Notes under the pieces: model-generated | What the model was told of the DNA's origin: nothing | Databases searched by the model: none | What the model saw: the letters and a program-made list of their open reading frames with translations, nothing else | Source: Stromatinia cepivora | Lineage: Eukaryota > Ascomycota > Leotiomycetes > Helotiales > Sclerotiniaceae | Assembly (NCBI GenBank): GCA_014898415.1 | Contig: RCTD01000032.1 | Location: forward strand, 1-64,000 | Direction of reading: 5' to 3' | DNA length: 64,000 bases | Shown here: in pieces, positions 23,717 to 33,732 of the stretch | Layout of the letters: each line of letters begins with the position of its first letter | Position numbering within the stretch: the stretch's first letter is position 1 | Made by a program: the position numbers and the translations under genes

Positions 23717-24455
23717 TCACCCCAGACTTTCTCTCGGTGGTAAAGCTTCCGGTCCAAAGGACATTGGTAGGAGCTATATACTGTATTAGCGATGTATCCT
23801 CCCATTATATCCTTTTGATTTTGATTCAAGTCTCTATCCATCCTAAAGAAAATGACACTCACCTCCTCTAACCTCGCAACGACAAAATCCCCATTATTGT
23901 CAAACATGAAAATCGGCATATCCAACTCGCAAAATTCGCGTATACTATTTTCACCCAAACAAATTAGCAAATCAAATCCCCTCAAATATCAATCCATGCC
24001 CATCCCATTCCCATCACCCCATCTTCCCCCAAACATCCCCACACCTTCCACCAAAAAAACCAAAAAAAAAAGAGGTCCCCAAAAACCTACAACTGTCTGC
24101 ACATCCCACACGGACTAGCCGGCACCTCCCCCCTCGCATCCGTACTCAACCCCAGGGCCCTAAACCCCACCTCCCTCCACCCCCCCGTAACCGCCTTCCC
24201 AAACGCGACTCTCTCCGCACAAGTTCCCACGGGGTACGCTGCATTTTCCACATTAGCTCCATCCACGTATTCCCCTTCTTTTGTGAGAATCGTTGCGCCG
24301 ACTCGGAATCGGGAGTAGGGACAGTAAGCTGTGAGTTTTGCGGCGGAGGAGCGCGTTTGCAGGGTTGTGAGTTGGGTGGGGGTGAGGGGGTAGGTTTTGC
24401 AGGTGGTGGTTATGTCGGTGGGGGAGTTGAGGGAGAGGAGTTTGGGGGTGGACAT
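23717..24455 (-). CDS. CDD1: Cytidine deaminase
   Basis: Three exons reconstructed on the minus strand: 24455-24091, 23944-23863 and 23773-23717 (introns of 146 and 89 bp, donors GTAGGT and GTGAGT). The 167-residue product deaminates cytidine and deoxycytidine to uridine forms in pyrimidine salvage. Key residues are visible: AYCPYSRFRVGA (43-54), substrate loop NVENAAYP (68-75), the zinc/catalytic CAE (79-81) and PCGMC (115-119) supplying the other zinc cysteines. Exon 2 gives FIREFCELDMPIF and exon 3 gives LLPMSFGPEAL, the standard C-terminal signature. I prefer the ATG at 24455 over one 108 bp upstream (24563) because its context is better and the upstream extension is low-complexity. Confidence 0.93.
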
Positions 24456-24569
24456 TTTGGGTGATTTGTGGTTGGTTTGTTTCGTTGTTGTGTAAAGGAA
24501 TAAATTGTATTGTAAGTGAGTTGTAAGAGAGATGGGTTTTAATGTTAAGGGCTGTGAGGTCATACGTGC

Positions 24570-24579
24570 TACCTAGGTA
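24570..24579. promoter_or_regulatory. Palindrome TACCTAGGTA (copy 2 of 4)
   Basis: About 115 bp upstream of the cytidine deaminase start codon. Role unknown. Confidence 0.4.
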
Positions 24580-24861
24580 TCAATCTATCTTATCGCGATA
24601 TGATGTGCAGATAACATAATACAACTCATTACCTAATACATCTATAGCTCTTTCAGTTCTCAACTCTCATCAATATAAATCTTACAATTATATAAATTAT
24701 AATTCATATACACTTACCCACTCATTCCTACTCATTCATTTAAGACATCACCTAACTCACCTAACTCATATTAAATCCCATCCCAACTTATACTCACATA
24801 CCCCTATATAATCTACTTACTCACTACTAACAACCAATATCCAACATCAACCAACTTAGTA

Positions 24862-24910
24862 AATGACGCTCCGCTGGCCCTCCGGGAGCCACTGCCGTGG
24901 AGGCAGACTA
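24862..24910 (+). repeat. GC-rich double-hairpin element, copy 1
   Basis: 49 bp, starting AATGACGCTCCG and ending GGCAGACTA, identical to 26557-26605 except for two transitions. It can fold into two adjacent hairpins: TGGCCC with GAGCCA (one mismatch) and CTGCC with GGCAG around a 5-nt loop. Flanks of the two copies are unrelated and AT-rich. Confidence 0.85.
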
Positions 24911-25564
24911 AGAGACTATTTAGATATTTAGATATAAAATATACAATATTATATTAATAAATAAATTTCAATCTTGCAATTCCATGCTACTGAGATCAAA
25001 TTCCGCTTCAAATGCATTCTACTTCAAATCTCCTTCATAAATCCACCAGGCAATCTAATCGAAGCCAATCCAAATCCACCGTATCCGAAAAGAAAAGCAA
25101 AAAGAAGATCCCTATTGATATACACATTACACATTACACATTACACATCCCCATCCTCCTCTCAACCCCACCTTTTCCCTCCTCTCCACTCTACCTTCCA
25201 AATCTCACTACCAACACCAAATCAATCTCGTTACTAATATCAATATCAATATTAAGCAGCGAAACCGGTGATATATTTGTAACTTTAATTGATCATTTTC
25301 GTTTCCCTCTGCCCCTCCATCCATCCATCCACTGTCTCCATTTCCTATCAATCACCTATCTACATCTACCACATTCCATCACATCCCATTCCATTCACCA
25401 TTCCACTCAGCCTTACCCCTTACCCCTCACTCAGAATCTGAATATCAAACATCAAATCAAAATTGAAAAATTGAATTGATAGCTCAGATCAGCTCAGTTC
25501 ATCCCACATCCCACTGCGTACAGCCTCTTCAAAATCTTCCGAGATCAAAATCCCAAGCATCAAT

Positions 25565-27349
25565 TTAATCCTTGGTGACTTGAATAGGGGTAACGGCGTA
25601 TGTAGGTCTGACATATCTATATTATCAAAGTGATTAGCAGTATCTTCATTTCCCCGTCCATTTCAAACTTCCTCATCTCATTTCATCCCTTCTCACCGTT
25701 TCCTCTTCCCCTTCCGTTTTCCTCCCCTCAGTCCCTCCCATAGCCAACAATAGAAAACAAAACAAAGTTGAAATCGAAACATACCTATCACTATTATACG
25801 CACTAGTCTCACTACCCAACAATTCCTTTTCTCTCTTCAAATCCGCCCAATGTCTTCTAACCAAATCACGATCGGTTTCTGCCGTCAAAAGTGGAATGAG
25901 ATGAATTCTAGACCACATTTTTTCACGGGCAAGTTCACTATTCATTTAGTTAGCAACTTATTCGGTAATTTTTCCTCCCCTGATGTCTGAACTTGAAGCC
26001 ATGTATATCCAAATCTTTCACATAGCATATCCAAGCCTTCAAGTATATATAATAGCAAAAACCATACGAAAAGTCGGCTCAAGACCTTTCTCAAGAACTC
26101 GACAATATAAAATTTCAAAAAAGGTCAAGTAGAGTAGATCTGAAAACACAAAAACAAAAATATAAAACATACTTCTGTTCACGAATTCCCTTCCCAACCT
26201 TCCAAAATCCATAAGTCATAATACCAGCCATAGCCAGAAGCATAACCGAGGGTCTGAAACCGCGTGCTGGAAGATTTCTCTAGAAATTTCAAACATAAAA
26301 TGTTAGCTTGGTGTTCTTTATGGTTTTGTGCGTTTCCCTTTCCATCTGCTCCTGTCCCCACTATTTGACTACCTAACTATATAAATATCTATTTATCGAA
26401 CTATCTGAGTCTCTGACTATCTATATGGTAGTCTTGAGAGCTGCATCGGAGCTGTATCGAGCGGAGAACGAGGAGTAGAAGAACAAGGCGCCATGGTATG
26501 TGTATCGATATTAACGGTCGTATATCGTCTCTCGGAAATCTTGCGGCCTCATATTGAATGACGCTCCGCTGGCCCTCCGGGGGCCACTGCCATGGAGGCA
26601 GACTATTTCTGTAATACCATCTCTTCGAATCCCAATTTCAATACCACATCATATCTTCTTTCCTGCCTCTTCTTCCCAACTCGTAATCCCCATCTTTGGC
26701 CCCTCTCTTGGTCTTGCAAGTCCATACTATCCATCCATTCCCTCCACCGCACATTTGCAATCGTATCTTGTCCCTTGACCATCTTATACCATTGCAGAGA
26801 TACGATTCCATCTTATTTGTTTTGTTCTTTCTACCTCATTCCCAACCCATTCATATCCATATCATATCCCTCTTTACCAAACATGGCACTTTGTAGCACA
26901 CCACACCATCCCACCATTCCACAATCTACCCCTCAAACCCCATCACAATTCCTCTTTGTCTCGGGCGCGGAAATTTTTGTTCTCTCCTCATTCTCTCCTC
27001 GTAATCGTTTTAAACTTCGTCTTCATCCTCGTCCCCGTTTTCGTCATCCTCGTGCTCGTGCTCGTCCCGGTTTTATCTCCAGTTTCAATCATTCAATCAT
27101 ACCAACCCTCATCTTTCCCTCCCATCCTCAATTCCCATACTCAGTCTTCCTCAATTCCTCCACCTAATCCCAGTAACTCGTCCCCAATCCCAATCTCCCT
27201 TCCCCCCACCCCTCTTCCACCCCCAATCCCCTCCCAATCAACCCCAACCCCCCAAACCCAAACCCCCAACCCCCAAACCAAAAAAAAGTCCCACATACCT
27301 TATACTGCACGGCCTCATACCCCCCCACGGGCGGCATATCCTGCGGCAT
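25565..27349 (-). CDS. NDUFA13: NADH:ubiquinone oxidoreductase (complex I) GRIM-19/NDUFA13/B16.6 subunit
   Basis: Four exons on the minus strand: 27349-27299, 26279-26173, 25937-25785 and 25616-25565, all with GTATGT donors; 120 residues. This is an accessory subunit of mitochondrial complex I, anchored by one membrane helix. Exon 1 encodes MPQDMPPVGGYEAVQYK. Exon 2 holds the RNLPARGFRPSV motif and the membrane helix (VMLLAMAGIMTYGFW). Exon 3 holds the charged helix with SRIHLIPLLTAETDRD, the family hallmark. Exon 4 encodes YVRPTYAVTPIQVTKD. The frame is kept at every junction. Intron 1 is 1,019 bp, very long for this genome, and contains copy 2 of the double-hairpin element; introns 2 and 3 are 229 and 162 bp. 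I saw no alternative first exon. Confidence 0.9.
26557..26605 (+). repeat. GC-rich double-hairpin element, copy 2
   Basis: Second copy of the 49-bp element, in the same orientation, inside intron 1 of the NDUFA13 gene. Here the first hairpin is perfect (TGGCCC with GGGCCA), and the second is CTGCC with GGCAG. Confidence 0.85.
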
Positions 27350-27384
27350 CTTTGCAATCACTCCTTTGATCTCTGAACCGTGTA

Positions 27385-27411
27385 TATGTATGTATGTATG
27401 TATGTATGTAT
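27385..27411. repeat. (TATG)n microsatellite
   Basis: About six and a half tandem copies of TATG, just upstream of the NDUFA13 start codon. Confidence 0.95.
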
Positions 27412-28227
27412 ATCCCTTAATCTCAAACTTCGTTTCGACGAATAGCGTAACAATTAAACGGATAATCTTCTCGATGTTATCGCGAAAGCGGGCAGAAAGC
27501 GAGGTTCGGATTAAAAGTCAAGTCAAGTTGTAGAAGTATAGCCTGAAAAGTAGGGTGTTAATTCATAGCAGCCTGGTAAAAAAGGCTACTTAGTCCGAGC
27601 GTGTCTGAGACGGGATGGGCCAATTATAATGAAGGGCACTACTCTACCGTTCACTACATAAATATACCTAATAGTTTCCATATAACAACTATAAAAGAAG
27701 AATTAAATCGACTCGAGTTAACTTGAATTGAGTAGAGTGGAGTATATATAACTAACTAAAATATAACCATATAACTAACTAATCAACCAACCCACCCACA
27801 TATATAAATATAAATATATATATTGAGAAACTAAAAGTACATAGGTATATAAATCCCATATTCCATATTTATCTGCTCGTCTGCTCATCTCTTTTTAACC
27901 GAGAGCCTCTCCTTCTTCACCCTCTTCATCTCCTTCGCCTCCATCTGTCCACCTTCACCACTCATCAACCCTCCGTATAACCCTCACACACACATCTCTC
28001 AAAATGATTCATCATCATCCTCATCATCATCATCAAAAGACTCAAATCAAAAACATTCACACACTCTCATAAACATTCATAAACATTCATAAAATTCGCC
28101 CACAACTCCATAAACCCAAAAAGTTAAACTTAAAACGCCCACTAAATGCACAAGACGAAATCCACCCAATCCATTCCATTCCAACCCGTTCCAACCCAAA
28201 CCCCATCCCCAATCCCAACCCCAAATC

Positions 28228-28265
28228 TCCCCATCCCATCCATCCCATCCATCCCATCCATCCCA
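28228..28265. repeat. CATCC-type minisatellite
   Basis: Repeated blocks of CCATCCCATC on the plus strand, three to four imperfect 10-bp units, downstream of FCP1. Confidence 0.8.
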
Positions 28266-28580
28266 TTCCTGTTCACCCAAAAATCCAAAATCCAAAACCC
28301 AACACCCAACACCCAGCACCCAATGCCAATCCCCAATTTCCCATCCCTAAACACCATAATAGTAATAAAACGAGCAAGCACGCTTCAAAATATGATATGA
28401 GATGAAATGATTGCAGACACAAGATTTCTCGTTTGTTCGTAATGCTCTCCATGTGCAATCCCCCCTCAGATAATAGCAAAGATTCTTGATAAAGTTTCCA
28501 CCCTCAACCCGAGTATTTTAGATGCAATGCAGACAGTAGAATTAACCAGCACTAGCACCAGAAGTATGCAGACCACAAAA

Positions 28581-31338
28581 TCAATCAGCAGCTGCTGCTG
28601 CTTCATCCTCTAATTCTTGATCAAAAGCAGCCTGCATTTCCGCTTCTAAATCATCCTCAAAACTATGATCACTCTCTTGCATCGCCAATTGATCTACCTC
28701 ATCATTCTCATCACCCGTTACACCCGGTGTAAGAAGACTTGATTCTGAAGCACTAGTAGGTGTCTTTACCGTTTTTAAACCTGTTGTCCTCGAATTGGCT
28801 ACTCGTTGTTTTTTCGCCATTGTGCTTTCTTCTTCACTATCATCTTCATCTGTGGCATCGTCAAACGTCCGTTTCTGTCCTCTTCTTGAACTTGTTCGTG
28901 AAGCTCGACTATTGGTACTAGTGAAACTCGTGTCACTTTCTGTACCGGATTCATCATCACCCATGAATTCGGCTAATTCATCATCTATTGAAGACCAATT
29001 GAGATCCTTTGTCGGAGATATGTCACCTCGTGGTTCATCTGGCATGACTCCTTCTCCGTCTAGCTCAGATTTCATGTCATCATCATCATAATCATCACTC
29101 TCAGTGTAGTCCGAAGATTCTTCACTGTCATCACCAGGAGATGAAATATTAGTCACATCACCACTAGGTCTTCTATCGGCCGGGTTGATATCGACCTGAT
29201 TCATAGATTAGTAATATTCACCATGAAAAAAGTTGGGTATTCAACCTACTAAATAATCTGATTCATCCTCTTTCTTCCACTTACTCATTGATTGAGTGAG
29301 CCATTGTTGTGTGACTATCTTAATATGAGGATATTTTGCCGCTTCTCGAACTTTTTGTGTGCGGGTTTTTTGTGAAGATGCAACGACATGACTGACTCTT
29401 TTTGAAACCCTATGATATGTTAGTGACTCATCTTTAAGACTCCATGACAAAACATACTTTTTATGAATTTTGCCACCAAAACTTTCTATTTGTTGAGCAA
29501 TTTCAGACCTGAGTCTGGTTAGCCTGGCTTTCCCATTTTCCAAACCCCAACACGCTAAAGAATATACGCAATAAAAGTTCTTGCGAAATAAATTCATGGG
29601 TGGTATCAACTTGCCTCATAAGATCAACTCCTAAAGGAACTAAGCCCGACATTACAATCACACAGCCATCTAAAACTCGAGACCTGGAAACATGTTAGTA
29701 AAATCTTCCTGATATCGTCACATTGCTAGTGTGGCAATCATACTTGAGACGTGGCATCACAACCGCGATATTAGGTACTACTTTGAGATCGGCAGCTTCA
29801 TTTTTGAGGTTAACCTTTCTTTGATGTCCAGGTTTTAATTGCGCAACTCTTCCACCTGGAACATTTACTAAAGCTTTATCGTATTCCTCATAGAATGCTC
29901 TATGTAAATCTGTAAGATGTTGTTGAAGATAAGTTAATTCGACATCATCGTCCTTGAGAACGCCATGTCGGTGCGTGTGATGTTCCATTGTGCCGTCCTC
30001 AACTTCCTTTTCTGCCTCTTCCTGCCTCTTATCCGCTTCATCGATCGCTTCTTGCTTATGAAGTAAAGGTCGATTCAGTAATTGTTGCTCCAAAAATTTC
30101 TCTTGTTCTGCTGCTTGTTCTTGCAAGGAGGACTCATCGTCTAGCGTGTTTAGTTTCGGTAGTACTGGCTTCTCGTTTGATGATTCCTCCCTAACTCTTT
30201 CACTAGGTTTGATTTCACTTTCATGCTCCGTAGGTTTTGCGATTTCTCCCGTAGGTGTTTCGACTGCTATCTCAGATGTGCTAATTTCTGACTTTGAATG
30301 GTGTTTCTTCTTAGGTGTTGGTACTTTCGGAAGCTCTTCTCTCTTCGGCAGGAAACTCGAATTGATATCACCGATACCAGTGAAGAAATCATAAGGAACG
30401 ACTTTGATAAGATTAGGACGATTCATTGGCCAAACGTCTGCGCGATCATCAATGATCGCCACCATATGCGTGCTCTGAGGAAATAGTCTAGCCAAGCTCT
30501 TTGCCGTAACGTTGCCGTTCTCATCTCGACTGATGATGCGATCACCAAATAATTTCTTTCCAGGGTCGACAATCTTCGCGATATTTAATGCATATGCTCT
30601 AGTACCCATAGTATAAACATGAAGCTCATACATTTCGGAGATTTTTGCCAGAAACTCCGCAAGACCAGGTCGCATTTTAATATAGTACCAACAACCGGAT
30701 GCCAGACCGCGAGGACCATCATCATTAAGTTGGAATGACCGCACATCTTTGACAGCCTCGTAATTGGGTGAGTTGACATCGCGCTGCCATTCTCCAACAG
30801 TAGGCTCAATACAAGCATGGATAATGGTCTGGTCCAGATCTACCACCAATGAAAGTTTTCGATGTTTAAGTAACCGCCGTTGTAACTCTTCTTCTGCTTT
30901 GGAAGCTTCGTCATGACTAACTGTGAGATGCGTTTGGTCGTGAATCATATTGATTCTAGCTCGGTCCGTATCGAGCGCATTGCTGGCCCAAGAGACCTCA
31001 GTCATATCCTTTCCACACATTCCACAAAGTCCCGCAAACTGAACAGCATGCGAACAACTTTCTTCAACGTCGACAACAGGTCCATCCCTCTCAATTGTCA
31101 TTCCTTCTTTGACCAACCATTTCTCGAGAGTACCTTCAGCAGGACTATCCCATTCTCCATATGATGTTTGTTCCTCCTCCCATTGTTCACCCAATGGATC
31201 GCCAACCATTAGCTTCCATTTAAACTTATATTCGAGTAGTGAGTCTTGTTTCGAGATTTGATCGCCATGTTTCTTCAAAAGTTTGGTAATGGTAATCGGG
31301 TACCTTAGATTCGGACCCAAGCTCAATGACTTTCCCAT
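28581..31338 (-). CDS. FCP1: RNA polymerase II CTD phosphatase FCP1
   Basis: Five exons on the minus strand: 31338-29744, 29683-29615, 29508-29458, 29409-29250 and 29195-28581; 829 residues. Fcp1 removes phosphate from the polymerase II C-terminal domain so that the enzyme can be recycled. The HAD-type catalytic motif DLDQT lies at residues 167-171, in the context LSLVVDLDQTIIHACIEP; further on are GTRAYA and AIIDDRADVW. A Lys/Glu-rich linker is followed by a BRCT domain spread over exons 1-4 (SGLVPLGVDLM, ESFGGKIHKK, VSHVVAS, IVTQQWLTQS). The C-terminus is acidic and ends in an Ala-rich stretch. Intron 2 uses a GC donor (GCAAGT) with a normal AG; no GT alternative keeps the frame. The start codon chosen gives MGKSLSLGPN, with no membrane-like leader. 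Confidence 0.95.
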
Positions 31339-32125
31339 TTTGATATCCTCCTTCGCAAAGTTGGCTTTTATTTTGTGATCATGAAATCGCAGATGGGTCG
31401 AGCGAGCTATTTGTAAAGATAGATCGTCAGTAACTGAGCTTAAAAGATAAAAGAAATCGAATGCGCGCGGAGGTGAAAGGAAGGTTGGTAGGTCTGGTAC
31501 AGTTGAAGCGCATATGACAAGAAGCAAGCCACAGTCTATGAAAGGCCGAGCAGAGCGCAATACTCTTCCGGACAATTCTTGAAGCTTAAAGCAAGCTTCA
31601 AGAATGCATGCAATAGATATCTACAAGCTGTTGAAAGACGTACGATTTCAATTTAAGCTCTTTTAAAGCTCTCATAAATATCGCGTGGGGTTCAGCGTTG
31701 TGAGATTCCATGTGCACTTCTTTTTTCAAGCTTCCAAGCCACAGGAGCCACCAGATGGGGAAATGGATGAATTTCCTCGTTTTCTTGTGTAGTATATAGT
31801 ATCTTTTTGCGATTTTTGAATATTCACCTTTTTCCAATTAGAAATTTGAAGATTTTCGATTTAATATATCTTCTTCTTGTTGATATGAAGCCATAAAATT
31901 TCTGCGAAATAATTTGAAGTTGTAAAGGTTGAGATATTTGGAAGAATCGAAGGTAACCAGTGTTGTAGTTTGGGGATTGAATTGTTGACTTTATATGGTA
32001 GGATTTGGAGCATGAAACGCGGCTACTGTGGAGTAAAGAGCTTAAAAAGGTGTAGGTAGATGTGAATGGGTGATAATAAGTGCAGTGTGGTTCGATTTGG
32101 TTGCGGTGATGGGATGGAAGTAAAA

Positions 32126-32173
32126 AATAAGGCAATAAGGCAATAAGGCAATAAGGCAATAAGGCAATAAGGC
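32126..32173. repeat. 8-bp minisatellite (AATAAGGC)6
   Basis: Six perfect tandem copies of AATAAGGC in the region upstream of FCP1. Confidence 0.95.
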
Positions 32174-33241
32174 AAAGAAAATAATGGATAAGACGTCAAG
32201 GTTCAAAGAGGCTGATGTGAAGATTGAATTGGGAATTTTGGAGCTTTGGAGCTTTGGAGCTTTTTTTTTTTTTACCGCTAAGACACCTAAATGATGAATT
32301 TGACAAAGGAGGAGATGGAGCGTTTTATAGGTGTGATCAGCTTGTTCCCCCTGCTAAATGAATTGATTAACATTGATTGGTTAATGAAAGCGGGACAAGA
32401 TTAGTGAGTAAGTCAACGGAGGTAAAGGTTGAACTCAGGTGTCTAATTGGAGTGTAGTGATAGGCATAAATCGAGGGGTGCTTTGATACTCTGTACCTGG
32501 TTGATATATAATATATAATATGTAGCTAGTACTCTGAACAATACATTAATCCTAGCACTATCATTAAAATCCTTTTCTTTCCTCTTCCCTTTTCCCTTTT
32601 CACCTCTCCTTTGCGCCCTCTACGCAGTACATGATTCATAGAACCAAAGCACCATCACAAGCTCCCACTGTACACCAACAAACAAGGCCACCTATATAGA
32701 GCAAACTAACACTCCAGTAAATACCAAAATACCAAAATCCAAGTAAAATAAATAAATCAACCAAAAAATTCAATAAAAATCACACATGTTACACAAAACC
32801 CGTCTTTAGTTCTAACTTCAAACTTCTAACTTCTAACCCCCGCCCCAGTCCATCATTTACCCCCGTACCCCCCGTCACACAACGGTATAACAGGGGTATC
32901 CATCACAATGCAACCGTTTGCAGTCATCGACTAAAAATTCCATTGAATCAACTCATTCAAAGAACATAATATTTCCTCACTACAAACGACAAACAATTTA
33001 TTTCTTTACCTTATTATTTAACTTCTTTATTAAGAAAGCCAATAAACCAATAAAAGAAAATCCTCGGTGTAGAATTTAATATTTACCAATAATTAAATAG
33101 CTTCTATTCTATAGAATCTATATACCTACCTATAGAAATCATTACCTAGTACTCTAAGATTACCTCTAGTTATCATCGCTACCTACCCACCTACCCTCTG
33201 CAGCTCACAGAGAGTAACAACAACGGTAAATAAATACCAAG

Positions 33242-33251
33242 TACCTAGGTA
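33242..33251. promoter_or_regulatory. Palindrome TACCTAGGTA (copy 3 of 4)
   Basis: In the spacer between FCP1 and ATG26, about 480 bp downstream of the ATG26 stop. Role unknown. Confidence 0.3.
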
Positions 33252-33732
33252 TCGACTTACATTTTTACATATAATATACAATTAATACTTTACCAAACCC
33301 TTCCCTCCTCTCTACTTATACTTTACTCGAGTATGATTCTAGCCGACTCTATAATATCTCCCAGTCACTTACCTACATCAACGAGCAAACACTGGCAAAT
33401 GAAGGAATGAATATACACCGTCATAATATCATATCTCATCAACCCGTAAGGTGTCTAATGTCTATGTTTATGTGAAATCATCGTTCATCATCCTCCGCTT
33501 CTCTCCTGTTCTAAATACAAATTAAGTGGAGTATTGTCCTCATCCGTGTCGCTGTCGCTGTCGCCATCACCATCCCTTCATTATCTCATCACCATGATAT
33601 TAGCAAATCGTGTAAAATCCCCCACCTAGCCTCCAACACCCTTACACATAAAACATTACAGACCCAACCCAGCCCATCCAATCCAATATCCCACCTGCTG
33701 TTCACACCGCTATGTATACCCTCCAAAAATTC

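Larger units (their letters stand above)
24456..25564. other. Spacer between cytidine deaminase and NDUFA13, with element copy 1
   Basis: Contains the deaminase promoter, a TACCTAGGTA palindrome at 24570-24579 (about 115 bp before the deaminase ATG), and copy 1 of the GC-rich double-hairpin element at 24862-24910. The rest is AC-rich or AT-rich simple sequence without a supported gene. Confidence 0.5.
27350..28580. other. Promoter and C-rich low-complexity spacer
   Basis: Upstream of NDUFA13 lies a TATG microsatellite (27385-27411). Towards FCP1 the plus strand becomes strongly C-rich with repeats of CATCC/CCATC (about 28228-28265) and CCCAACA (about 28297-28322). Open frames here reflect this simple composition and are not called. 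Confidence 0.5.
31339..33732. other. Spacer between FCP1 and ATG26
   Basis: About 2.4 kb with no supported gene. It contains the FCP1 promoter, the AATAAGGC octamer repeat (32126-32173), a GGAGCTTT triplet with a T run near 32238-32273 and a TACCTAGGTA palindrome (33242-33251). The part near 33733 would be the 3' UTR of ATG26. Confidence 0.45.

Noticed and set aside
26592..27369. C-rich plus-strand frames inside the NDUFA13 intron
   Set aside because: Low-complexity Pro/Ser/His composition from C-rich DNA; no family resemblance.
28077..28400. Trp/Gly/Asp-rich minus-strand frames downstream of FCP1
   Set aside because: Generated by the CATCC minisatellite and C-rich tract.
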